NCBI GenBank assembly: GCA_964480475.1
Contig: CAYZPW010000001.1
Coordinates: 1 to 64,000, forward strand
Reading direction: 5' to 3'
Source of the DNA: CAYZPW01 sp964480475
GTDB taxonomy: Bacteria > B130-G9
Length of the DNA: 64,000 nt
The notes beneath the pieces were generated by a model, which saw only the letters and a program-made list of their open reading frames with translations, was not told where the DNA came from and made no database searches. The translations under genes were made by a program, and so were the position numbers. Shown here one piece after another: positions 7,807 to 16,277 of this stretch (positions are counted from its first letter, which is position 1; each line of letters begins with the position of its first letter).

Positions 7807-8856
7807 ATGGGAAAAGCATGCATCATAATGGTTCTCGGGCTTGCTATCTCTCTGTCGTTTCTGATGATGGGGGCGCACGAAAGAAGCACAGACGCCGTGT
7901 CTAATTTCAGCGATTCATTTAGCATGTCCAATGCTGGGAATCTTGCCCACTCAGCGGCAAATGTCGCTCTGAAAAACATCACATCCGACCCCAGCTGGAC
8001 TAGCGCCGCGGACGTCTGGAGTGTCGCTGGGGGGACGTGCTCCGCAGAATGTGAAAGAGTGCCCGCCTCAGTCAACTCCAGAATAACCGCGGCGGGAACC
8101 TATTTCGAGAAAACGCACGACGTGGAAGTTCTGGTGCAGACTCGTTCCCCGAACCTCAGGTCTGCAATCACGGCCAACCCGCCGGTCAAGACGCTTGGGA
8201 CCCTGACGGTTGACGGTCGGGATTACGACGAGAATGGAGATGTTATCCCCGGCCAGGGCGGCCTGGCAATAGAGTGTTCAGACAGCGTTACCCGGGGCGG
8301 CAGTTCCCTGTATGGTGGGACCAACGAGAACGGGGAAGACTTCATCCCGTCCACCAGCTACGATCCGAGCGTAGTCAGCGAAAACGCCACATTCGACGGC
8401 GGCTTCCCGCCATCTCCGGACGCGGTGTTAGGGCTTCCCGAGGGGACACTGAAGGCCCGCGCCATGAGCGGCGCAAACGGCAGCCAATACACGACCGACC
8501 CTGCTACTCTCAGTATGCCGCTAAATGGCGTCACCTACGTGGAACTCCCTGACGGCGGGGAATGGAACAGTGGTAATTTCACTGCCGGCAGCAAGGGGAT
8601 ACTTGTGATTCACAGTGCCGCCAAGGACGCGGTTCTTAAGAACTTCTACGGGTCGTTCTGCGGGATAATCATCGCCGACGATGTGGACAAGATACACGGC
8701 ACGATTATTGGCAACGTAACCGTCATCGGCGACCTCGCGACCGGCAACTGCATCGGGAACGGCGAGGGCAAGGTGTTATATAGCACGCATTTCATCTTCG
8801 ACGCGCTGGACGATCTGCCCCAGCCGGACCTGAAGATACTCTCATGGTGGGAGTGA
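7807..8856 (+). CDS. Large pilin-like tip protein, PilX-like, copy 1
   Basis: A 349-residue protein beginning MGKACIIMVLG: one hydrophobic helix (about 5-24), then NLAHSAANVAL, which resembles the post-helix region of PilX/GspK minor pilins. The following domain is rich in glycine and beta strands: VKTLGTLTVDGRDYDENG, GVTYVELPDGG, IIIADDVDKIHG and GNVTVIGD. The C-terminus is KILSWWE. The protein at 9055 is a close paralogue over its full length. Its size and position suggest a tip adhesin or a PilX-like subunit. SD GGGAGG lies upstream. It has six cysteines, partly shared with the second copy. Confidence 0.6.
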   Translation: MGKACIIMVLGLAISLSFLMMGAHERSTDAVSNFSDSFSMSNAGNLAHSAANVALKNITSDPSWTSAADVWSVAGGTCSAECERVPASVNSRITAAGTYFEKTHDVEVLVQTRSPNLRSAITANPPVKTLGTLTVDGRDYDENGDVIPGQGGLAIECSDSVTRGGSSLYGGTNENGEDFIPSTSYDPSVVSENATFDGGFPPSPDAVLGLPEGTLKARAMSGANGSQYTTDPATLSMPLNGVTYVELPDGGEWNSGNFTAGSKGILVIHSAAKDAVLKNFYGSFCGIIIADDVDKIHGTIIGNVTVIGDLATGNCIGNGEGKVLYSTHFIFDALDDLPQPDLKILSWWE

Positions 8857-9054
8857 TGGACGAACACGAGCAAATCCAAACGCCGACTCGTCCGAATAAG
8901 CACCCGATGGGATTTTGGGACACATCTTTCAGGAGTTCGTCGTGGAGGTGTTCGGAAGATGAGGATGGGGGCAAAGAATTTTGGGAATTGTCCGATAAGT
9001 AGGACACAAACTCGAGGGCGCTTAGCCCTGGAAGAGAGATAGGAGGGCAAGAAG

Positions 9055-10122
9055 ATGGGTAAAGCATCAATCATTATGGTTCTGGGCATTGCGGTCGCCA
9101 TGTCGTTTCTCACGATGGGGGCTCAGGAGAAGCGAAACGAGGCAGTCGCCAACGCCTGTCATGCGTATAACGCTTGCGGGTCGAGAAACCTCGCCCACTC
9201 GGCAGCCAACATCGCACTTTCTAATCTAACGACGAACCGCAGCTATCGGGGTTCGCTATCCGCAGACGTCTCCGATGGGTTGTATTCTTCAAGCTGCGCG
9301 AAGATGCCGGCGACCACCAACGCGAAGATAGCCGCTGTCGGGACCTACGAGGGGACCACGCACAACGTGGAGGTTATCGTCGAGCTTTACTCTGAGAGTT
9401 TCAAGTCAGCGATCACGGCAAAGCCCTGGGTGAAGACCCTCGGCACGCTGGACGTTGACGGCCGAGACTACGACGAAAACGAGAACATCATCCCCAATCA
9501 GGGCGGACTGGCCATTGTCAGCACGCAGACCATAACCAGAGGTGGGAACTCGAAATACGGCGGAACAGACGAACAGGGTCAGGATTTTGCTCCGGCGACG
9601 GATTTCGATCCAAGCTTGATTGAGGAGAACGCGTCGTTCGACGGCGGGTTCCCAGACTCGCCTGATGCGGTGGTTGATGTTCCCGACGGCACGCTGAAGT
9701 CGATCGCTCAGAGCGGTATGGGCGGCAGCCAATACGCAACAGACCCCGGCGACATAACCATACCTCTGAAGGGGGTGACATACCTGGAACTGCCCGACGG
9801 CGGAACCTGGAACTCGCCCAACTTCACGTATTGCCACTGCGGTTTCGATTACAATAGCTTCGGGATACTCGTGGTCCACAACGCCAACAAGAACGCGCTG
9901 CTGAAGAACATGCGCGGCAATTTCTACGGGATCATTATCGCCGACGACGTGGAGCATATTCACGGACAGGTAACGGGCAACGTAACTGTTATAGGCGACT
10001 CCCCGCGCGGCAATTGCATCGGCAACGGCACCGGCGATGTCCATTACAGCTCGTATTACATCATGCAGGCGTTGTCCGACCTGCTCAATAATCAGCCGAA
10101 AATCATCTCCTGGTGGGAGTAG
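9055..10122 (+). CDS. Large pilin-like tip protein, PilX-like, copy 2
   Basis: A 355-residue paralogue of the protein at 7807. Shared blocks include MGKA-IIMVLG at the start, NLAHSAAN, VKTLGTL-VDGRDYDEN, GSQY-TDP, GVTY-ELPDGG-WNS, IIIADDV--IHG, GNVTVIGD, GNCIGNG and the C-terminal KIISWWE. It differs by a Cys-rich insert (YCHCGFDYN, about 258-266). The 198-base gap between the copies contains TGTCC-N8-GGACA (8989-9006) and the SD GATAGGAGGG. The duplication suggests heteromeric tips or alternative adhesins; this is inference. I know no named family for the C-terminal domain. Confidence 0.6.
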   Translation: MGKASIIMVLGIAVAMSFLTMGAQEKRNEAVANACHAYNACGSRNLAHSAANIALSNLTTNRSYRGSLSADVSDGLYSSSCAKMPATTNAKIAAVGTYEGTTHNVEVIVELYSESFKSAITAKPWVKTLGTLDVDGRDYDENENIIPNQGGLAIVSTQTITRGGNSKYGGTDEQGQDFAPATDFDPSLIEENASFDGGFPDSPDAVVDVPDGTLKSIAQSGMGGSQYATDPGDITIPLKGVTYLELPDGGTWNSPNFTYCHCGFDYNSFGILVVHNANKNALLKNMRGNFYGIIIADDVEHIHGQVTGNVTVIGDSPRGNCIGNGTGDVHYSSYYIMQALSDLLNNQPKIISWWE

Positions 10123-10126
10123 TTGA

Positions 10127-11383
10127 TTGGAAACAGAGGCCGCAGTTCTCGACACTGATGTGTTGACTGAGGCAAGAGGGATACTCTCTCGTCTGATCGC
10201 TCACGTGCCGGCCTCGCACGAGGGCTTTGAGCGCCAGATGTTCATCGGCAAGCTCCTCACGGAGCTCACACACGAGCAGCGCGTGTGCCTCAAGAGTGTC
10301 GTGGATTCTTGGCTTCACAAGACGGTAGAAGTCCAGGCGTCGGACATTGACGTGGGCAGTCATGGCTGCGGCGGAGAGATATGGTTCCGGGTGTTCGGGT
10401 TCAAGAAGCCGTGCCCGGAGCTCGGCTCGTTCTCGACAGATGAGACGGATTTCCTGGTTCAGAGTCTGTTGATGGACAGTCAAAGGGAATACCTCTACGA
10501 GTGGCGCAACCTCGACTTCTCCCACACTATCGATCACGACGAAACCCGGGTCCGGTTCAGAGGCGACATGTATTTCGACCTGAACCACCTGGCCATGAAC
10601 ATGAGACGGATCAATGACTTCATCTATCCGTTCAAGGAGCTTGGCTTTCATCCAAACATCGCCAGGGCGCTTTCGCTGACGCACGTGAAGCAGGGACTGA
10701 TACTGATTACCGGAATCACAGGCTCAGGAAAGAGCACCACGCTCGACAGCATTATTGACGCAAACAACAAGACGGCCGATGCGCACGTGGTGATAATCGG
10801 CAGCCCGATTGAGAACATCCATACGAGCCAAAGATGTCTCATCCGCCATCGCGAGGTCGGGCGCGACGTGATGTCATTCAAGGAGGGCGCGATACAATCG
10901 CTAAGGCAGGACCCGGACATCATAGTGATTGGCGAGATGCGTGATCCAGACACAATACTGACCGCACTTGAGATCACTGACAGTGGCCACAAGGTTTTCT
11001 CGACGCTGCACACGGGTTCGGCGGTCGAGAGCATCGACAGGATAATCGCCGAGTGTCCGACGGTCGTGCAGGAGAGAGTGCGGATGCGGCTTGCGGATGT
11101 TCTGACCGTGATCGTGTCACAGAAGCTCGTTCCGAGCCCAACTGGACGGCTTCAGCTCGCCAAAGAGGTTCTGCTCGTCGATTCTTCAGTCCGGGCAGCG
11201 ATCAAGAACAACAACACGGGTGAGATCTACCAGATGATCTTCGAGTCGCAGAACGAGGGGATGATCACAATCGAGCAGGACCTTTACCGTCTATATCGGC
11301 TCAAACAAGTATCAAGAGATAACGCCATGAACTTTGCGAACAATAAAAAGAGGCTGGCCGAGTTGCTTCGGAGGGAATTATGA
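10127..11383 (+). CDS. PilT-like retraction ATPase
   Basis: A 418-residue protein starting at TTG, with GGGAG seven bases upstream and only four bases after the previous stop. Walker A is GITGSGKSTT (about 196), Walker B IIVIGEMRDPDT, the His box STLHTGSA. The C-terminal region matches the PilT AIRNLIRE and GMQTM motifs as VRAAIKNNNTGEIYQMI and GMITIEQDL. The Asp box, normally TIEDPIEFVH, reads IIGSPIENIH, so two usually acidic residues are replaced. It lacks the tetracysteine seen in the PilB-like ATPase. The N-terminal part (1-180) is longer than in typical PilT (about 345 residues in total). Retraction is the likely role. Confidence 0.85.
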   Translation: METEAAVLDTDVLTEARGILSRLIAHVPASHEGFERQMFIGKLLTELTHEQRVCLKSVVDSWLHKTVEVQASDIDVGSHGCGGEIWFRVFGFKKPCPELGSFSTDETDFLVQSLLMDSQREYLYEWRNLDFSHTIDHDETRVRFRGDMYFDLNHLAMNMRRINDFIYPFKELGFHPNIARALSLTHVKQGLILITGITGSGKSTTLDSIIDANNKTADAHVVIIGSPIENIHTSQRCLIRHREVGRDVMSFKEGAIQSLRQDPDIIVIGEMRDPDTILTALEITDSGHKVFSTLHTGSAVESIDRIIAECPTVVQERVRMRLADVLTVIVSQKLVPSPTGRLQLAKEVLLVDSSVRAAIKNNNTGEIYQMIFESQNEGMITIEQDLYRLYRLKQVSRDNAMNFANNKKRLAELLRREL

Positions 11384-13992
11384 GAAAAGAGGCAATAGGA
11401 TTATCAATTGAGGGGACCGACGTCAAGGTCGCCCACATTGCGTTTTCTCACAGAGGCGTCATCCTAAAACGGCTTGAGGTTGCTCAGCTTCCCGAGCCGC
11501 TTGGCGTTGCCGCCGAGGAGGAAGAACTGGAAAGCGAATCGCTGGACGCTTTTGAGGAGGCGTTTGGTGAGGTGAGTCCAACCAAGACCGGGCTCGACCA
11601 GAAAGCGGAGGACGAAGAGCAAGAAGAGGAAGAAGCCTCATCCACGTTGCTCGGGGTCATCTCCGGATACAATCTAACGAAGGCTAAGATCGGCGTAAAT
11701 CTCCCCGAGGACTCGGTCAGTTTCTACACGTTGAGCGATACTTTCGCGATCAAGGGCCGTAAGTTAAAAAGGGCCCTGATCGATATGGTCTCGCCCAAGC
11801 ACGACGGCGCAATCTCGCCGGAGATGGTTGACTACATCAAGGCTGCCGACAAGAACCTTGCGTGCCTCGTCTGCAACCAGGAGCCGGTGTTTCTGGAGGT
11901 GTTGAAGGAGCTCAAGCCGTTCCTGGGCCGTAACAAGCCCTACATAGGGCTGATCGATACGGTGGACACGGCGCTGATGGGGCTTGTGAGGGCGAACCAC
12001 GAACTGGTGGACGGCGAGATAACCGCGATAATCTATGTCGGCGCCGACAGCACCCGGATCACAATAATGAAGGGCCGAGAATACGTGAGGTTCTTGCCCT
12101 CAATCCAGGAGGACGCCAGTTCCGCCCAACTCCTCAACACAGTATTCAGCAAGATATTGTTCGAGCAAGATGAGGGCGGACTACCCGAAATCAATCACGT
12201 TGTCCTTGCTGGTGAAGCCGACATGCCTTCCGCGCTCGAGTTCTTCTCCAGAGAAATGCCTGACGCAAGGGTGGAAATCATCAAGTATGGTAAGTTCGCC
12301 GGAACCGAGATGGAACCCTCGAGTATCCCAGCGCCTCTTCCGAGCTTTGCGCTGCCTCTGGCGCTGGCGAAGAAAGCCCTCGAGCCAACCAACCCTGACT
12401 ACTACCAGACGGACTTCACGCCGGACTACCTTAAAGAGGCGCAAAAGCCGTTCCGAATAGCATGGCACGGTCTGCTTTCGCTTCTAGTCATCTTTGCGAT
12501 GAGCCTTCTTCTCGTTGTCAAGGGCGGATACAACTACGTCGAGATAGGCGATCTGGAGACGGACACCCTGAAATACAGTCGCCTGACGCAGCTGGCGCAG
12601 CCGCTCCTTTATGAGATCGATATGCTCAACCAGCAGATTTCGGGCTATGAGTCCGAGATGGCTCAGCTCGCTTCATTGGCGCAGGATTCACATATCTGGA
12701 GCGAATCGCTGGACAAGCTCTGCGACCTCACGGAACGTTGTGATTCGCTTTGGGTCGCAACCCTGAGTTCGTCGGAAAAAAGAGGCTACCTGCTCAGAGG
12801 CAAGTCGCGCACTCGGGAGAAGATAACCGCTCTTGCTAGCGCTTATCAGGACTCATATTTGGACCTCGTCAGCCGCGGCATGATTCGCGATTACCGGCTC
12901 TGGGACTTCACAGTGCGGGTTAAGTTCCCGGACGCCCTAGAGCCGCAGGTTTACCTCGCGAGGGTCAAGAACCACGGCAGGGACGGCTTCGGGCAGAACG
13001 CCCACAGAGGTGTGGCTGAGCCAGCCGGTTTCGCCGCTAACATGCCGAATCTGGCCGCGTCAGCTCAGCAGCTGCCAGGAATGCCGGGCGGGGAGTTCTC
13101 TCCGATGGCTCCCTCGTTCGACATGCAAGCCTCTGGCATGGTTGGCGGGCTCTTTAGAGCTGGTTTCAACGCCTACTATGAACAGGCCGAGCGCATCGCC
13201 GGCAGCCCGGAGCTTATGAGGCTCCAGACCGAGCAAGAGACGCGCGAGGCCGAGCAGCGGAAACTGTGGACCCAGCAGAAGCAGGCTCAAGAGGAGCAGA
13301 AGCTCGCTACGACCGAGAAATCGCTTGACGAGCAATACCTGGGGCCGCACGTGAAGTCCTCGCAGAGCGCGCCGAAATTGGGCCCCGAGCCTGAGCCTGA
13401 GGTCAAACCACAGGCAATTACAGAGACGGATGGCGCCGAGCAGAAAGCCAAAGAGGCGCCTCCGAAGAGGGATCAGGCGGACGGCTTCGGTCCGGCATTG
13501 AAGGCCGCCGAGAGCAAAGGCGCAACGACGAAAAAAGAAGAGCCGAAATCCCAGAAGCCTCAAGAGGTCGTAGGCTCCAAGCAGAACGCGGCGAGCGATT
13601 CCACGTCCGGCGCGACCGGCGGCGCCTACGATCGAGCGCTGGAGCTCTTCAAGGCTGGAGAATACAAACAGGCGGCCGGGCTATTCAACGAGGTGCTTGC
13701 GGCGCAGGCGGACCCCAAGAAGGGCTGCAAAGCCAAAGCGCATTACTGGCTTGGACACTGCCTCTTTGGCATGGGTGACTTTCAGGCGGCCATAGTGGAA
13801 TTGGAGCACGCGGCCAGTTGTAAAGACAAGAGTATTGAGGACGGTGTGCTCTTCATGCTGGGCAATTGCCACTTGAGGCTCGGCGACGAGCAAACCGCGA
13901 ACGAGAAATATGCCAGACTGTTGAAGGACCATCCCAACAGTCGCTTCGGGCCGATTGCATCGGCCAGAACAAGAGCCTTCAGTCAACCTTAA
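11380..13992 (+). CDS. Fused PilM-PilN-TPR protein
   Basis: An 870-residue protein. Residues 1-345 match the actin-like PilM fold (AIGLSIEGTDVKVAHIAF at the start, later GEITAIIYVGADSTRITI), with an acidic insert near 45-88. A single transmembrane helix (about 360-385) and a coiled periplasmic part (385-540) look like PilN. A Gln/Glu/Lys/Pro-rich linker follows (about 545-740). The last 120 residues hold TPR-type repeats (YDRALELFKAGEYKQAAGLF, AHYWLGHCLFGMGDFQAAIVEL). PilM and PilN are normally separate proteins joined by the PilN N-terminal tail; here they are covalently linked and carry an extra periplasmic TPR domain, perhaps for peptidoglycan or secretin contact. It overlaps the PilT-like gene by four bases. 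Confidence 0.8.
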   Translation: MRKEAIGLSIEGTDVKVAHIAFSHRGVILKRLEVAQLPEPLGVAAEEEELESESLDAFEEAFGEVSPTKTGLDQKAEDEEQEEEEASSTLLGVISGYNLTKAKIGVNLPEDSVSFYTLSDTFAIKGRKLKRALIDMVSPKHDGAISPEMVDYIKAADKNLACLVCNQEPVFLEVLKELKPFLGRNKPYIGLIDTVDTALMGLVRANHELVDGEITAIIYVGADSTRITIMKGREYVRFLPSIQEDASSAQLLNTVFSKILFEQDEGGLPEINHVVLAGEADMPSALEFFSREMPDARVEIIKYGKFAGTEMEPSSIPAPLPSFALPLALAKKALEPTNPDYYQTDFTPDYLKEAQKPFRIAWHGLLSLLVIFAMSLLLVVKGGYNYVEIGDLETDTLKYSRLTQLAQPLLYEIDMLNQQISGYESEMAQLASLAQDSHIWSESLDKLCDLTERCDSLWVATLSSSEKRGYLLRGKSRTREKITALASAYQDSYLDLVSRGMIRDYRLWDFTVRVKFPDALEPQVYLARVKNHGRDGFGQNAHRGVAEPAGFAANMPNLAASAQQLPGMPGGEFSPMAPSFDMQASGMVGGLFRAGFNAYYEQAERIAGSPELMRLQTEQETREAEQRKLWTQQKQAQEEQKLATTEKSLDEQYLGPHVKSSQSAPKLGPEPEPEVKPQAITETDGAEQKAKEAPPKRDQADGFGPALKAAESKGATTKKEEPKSQKPQEVVGSKQNAASDSTSGATGGAYDRALELFKAGEYKQAAGLFNEVLAAQADPKKGCKAKAHYWLGHCLFGMGDFQAAIVELEHAASCKDKSIEDGVLFMLGNCHLRLGDEQTANEKYARLLKDHPNSRFGPIASARTRAFSQP

Positions 13993-14020
13993 TCACTGAA
14001 AGCAAATAGGGAGATGTAAG

Positions 14021-14905
14021 GTGAGCAACGCATTAAGAAGCACAATAGCGATCGGCGTCATCTGGCTGGTCTTGCTCCTCGTGGGAGGTTGGTACGTCTA
14101 TTACAAGCAGGCGGGCGACCTCGAGGCGGTTCGTGAGGAGAATAGGGAAGCCCACGAGGCCCACGAGCAGATGCAGGCCAAGATCGACAGCCGAGGAGAA
14201 GTCAGGGCGACGCTCGCAAGGCTAACCGACCTGTGGTACGAGCGCAAAAAGGTGATCCCGGCAACGGAGGATGCCAGGACATCATACAACTACTTCAATT
14301 GGTTGGGCCAGCAGTCGGGCTCGATGCTGATGTATGACTTCATCGTTCTTTCGGAAGACCCCGAGGCGTCGCCCCCGTCCAGAGTATATCAGCTCCGCGG
14401 GGAGGATACTTTCGAAAACCTCTACAACTTCGTCTATTACCTCGAACATCATCCGCTTCTCTACAAGATCGAGCAGTTCAATATTGACAGTGCGGTAATC
14501 GGCGAGAACGAAGAGGGCGACGTTCGGGGCGTCAGGTTTGACATGCGCGTCAAGGTCTATTACGGGACATCGTCGTCACTTCCGCAGTCTTACTCGCCTC
14601 GCGTCGTGGCAGCGCCGCCGAGACTGATAGACCCGTTCTATCCGCTTATACTCGACAAGCTGCCCCAGAACGCGAGAGGTCTTGCGCTGGTGGATGAGTC
14701 AAAGCTCCAGGCATTGACAAGCGATACCGCATTCATAATCGACCAGAAAGGCAAGCTCTTATCGCTGCACGTGGGCGATGAGGTCTTTCTGGGCTACTTG
14801 ACGAAGATCGATGTTCAAAACAACGAGTGTGTATTCACGCTCAACCTGGGTGGAATAATCGAAAAATATACGATGCGACTCAACTTCGAAAACCAAAGAG
14901 GGTAG
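14021..14905 (+). CDS. PilO-like alignment protein with PilP-like end
   Basis: A 294-residue bitopic protein from a GTG start (SD AGGGAG). It has a short cytoplasmic tail, one transmembrane helix (about 8-27), a coiled coil (30-85, EAVREENREAHEAHEQMQ) and a ferredoxin-like PilO region (95-185, GEDTFENLYNFVYYLEHHP). The C-terminal 70 residues (LSLHVGDEVFLGYLTKID, NNECVFTLNLGG) look like the beta-sandwich of PilP, which contacts the secretin. PilO and PilP therefore seem merged, matching the merged PilM-PilN upstream. No lipobox is present, unlike separate PilP. Confidence 0.7.
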   Translation: MSNALRSTIAIGVIWLVLLLVGGWYVYYKQAGDLEAVREENREAHEAHEQMQAKIDSRGEVRATLARLTDLWYERKKVIPATEDARTSYNYFNWLGQQSGSMLMYDFIVLSEDPEASPPSRVYQLRGEDTFENLYNFVYYLEHHPLLYKIEQFNIDSAVIGENEEGDVRGVRFDMRVKVYYGTSSSLPQSYSPRVVAAPPRLIDPFYPLILDKLPQNARGLALVDESKLQALTSDTAFIIDQKGKLLSLHVGDEVFLGYLTKIDVQNNECVFTLNLGGIIEKYTMRLNFENQRG

Positions 14906-14911
14906 GAAGAG

Positions 14912-16162
14912 ATGAAAAGGGCGATATCAGTCTCAATATCCATTTTTGTGCTGTTTGCGGCTTTCTGCTTTGCCGAATCAGAGCCACAGGGCGGCAAGCA
15001 TCCGTTCGTTCCGAAAGAATACCCGATAGAACACTCGTCGGTTGACGAGCTTGTCTCACTCTCTTCCGGAACCCCGTTCGCGCAGGGCCTGTTCATATTG
15101 TCCAAGTTCTCAAACAAATTCGAGAAAAAAATCATAATCGACCCCGATAAGCACAAGGGCAACATCGGTATCGATATAGAGAACATGCACTGGAAAAAGG
15201 CCTTCGAGATGATGTTGCGTGCTAACGGGCTTTGGTATGTGAGCTACGACACCTATTACGAGGTCATCGAACCAGTCGCCGCGGTCCCATCCCAAACCAA
15301 AGACACAACAGAGACGAAGAAGGCGCTCACGCCGGACACCCGCGAGGTCAGGATCAAGGCTACTTTCTTCGAGGGTGATAGACACTTCCTGCACGAGCTC
15401 GGCATCGACTGGACGACGATAAGGGCCGGCACACTCAACGTGCAAGCGGGAAGCCCGGGCCACCAGAAGATCCTGGACCCCGTGGTGCGAACCGCGCTTG
15501 AAACATACACGGCTGGTTTCGGCAAGACGTTTGGCAAAGTCCGAGTTGAAGCCCTTCTAGACACATTGGAGAGCGCCGAGAAGGGGCGAATCATCGCAAC
15601 ACCCGAAGTCGTTGTTATGGTCGGCAAGACCGCTAAGGTCCTTGTGGGTCAGGAGTTTGCCGTCAACACGAGGGACTTCGCCGGCAACATCATCACTGAG
15701 TTCTACGAAACGGGGACAATACTGGAGGTGGCGCCCACCGTATTCAAGGACAAGAAGGACCGAGAGTACATCCATCTTACGGTGTCGGTGATACGATCGA
15801 GCCTCGTTGACCCTGTGAACCTGACGATCAACAAGACCGAAGCCAACTCTTCCATACTCCTCAATGACGGAGAAGATGCCGCAATAGCGGGGCTTTATTC
15901 CACCGAGCGGCGCAAGGGAAGGAGCGGCGTACCCTGGCTTAAGGACCTTCCGTGGTGGGTCTTCGGCTTGAGATACGTGTTTGGTTCCGACCGGATAGAG
16001 AAGCTCGACAAGGAACTTGTCATCCTGCTCAACGCCGAGCTACTGCCCAAGCTTACAGACCGGATAGCCGATATCGACAAAGAGTCGGACTTTGACAGGC
16101 TGGACAAGGAGCTCCACGAGACGGTCGAGCCGCTTTGGCCGCGTCCCGGCGAGGACAAATAA
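14912..16162 (+). CDS. Short type IV pilus secretin, PilQ/GspD family
   Basis: A 416-residue outer-membrane secretin. Residues 1-21 are a signal peptide ending CFAES. An N-terminal module (about 60-125: IIIDPDKHKGNIGIDIENM, WKKAFEMMLRANGLWYV) matches the secretin/TonB short N domain. The secretin core runs from about 205 to 385 (GRIIATPEVVVMVGKTAKVLVG, FYETGTILEVAPTVF, NSSILLNDGEDAAIAGLY, GVPWLKDLPWW). It is much shorter than PilQ (about 700 residues), with no AMIN domains and only one N module. It is the last gene of the operon. Confidence 0.88.
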   Translation: MKRAISVSISIFVLFAAFCFAESEPQGGKHPFVPKEYPIEHSSVDELVSLSSGTPFAQGLFILSKFSNKFEKKIIIDPDKHKGNIGIDIENMHWKKAFEMMLRANGLWYVSYDTYYEVIEPVAAVPSQTKDTTETKKALTPDTREVRIKATFFEGDRHFLHELGIDWTTIRAGTLNVQAGSPGHQKILDPVVRTALETYTAGFGKTFGKVRVEALLDTLESAEKGRIIATPEVVVMVGKTAKVLVGQEFAVNTRDFAGNIITEFYETGTILEVAPTVFKDKKDREYIHLTVSVIRSSLVDPVNLTINKTEANSSILLNDGEDAAIAGLYSTERRKGRSGVPWLKDLPWWVFGLRYVFGSDRIEKLDKELVILLNAELLPKLTDRIADIDKESDFDRLDKELHETVEPLWPRPGEDK

Positions 16163-16261
16163 CAAGTGAAGACAAGGTCAAATTGAGGGACTGAAGCTCG
16201 TCCCCAATTCTGAGTCAGAAGTCGGGCATCGTAGCGGTTCACCGCACGGCAGGAAACCGGC

Positions 16262-16277
16262 TGCAATCATTGTGCCA
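16262..16277 (-). promoter_or_regulatory. Perfect sigma-54 consensus, antisense direction
   Basis: On the minus strand this reads TGGCAC, five bases, TTGCA, an exact match to the sigma-54 consensus. It directs transcription toward the end of the secretin gene, where no minus-strand gene is visible. It may drive an antisense RNA or be a chance match. Confidence 0.3.

Noticed and set aside
12464..12480. TGGCAC followed by TGCT inside the PilM-PilN gene, as a sigma-54 site
   Set aside because: The GC element is two bases too close to the GG element, and it lies inside a coding region with no gene start behind it.
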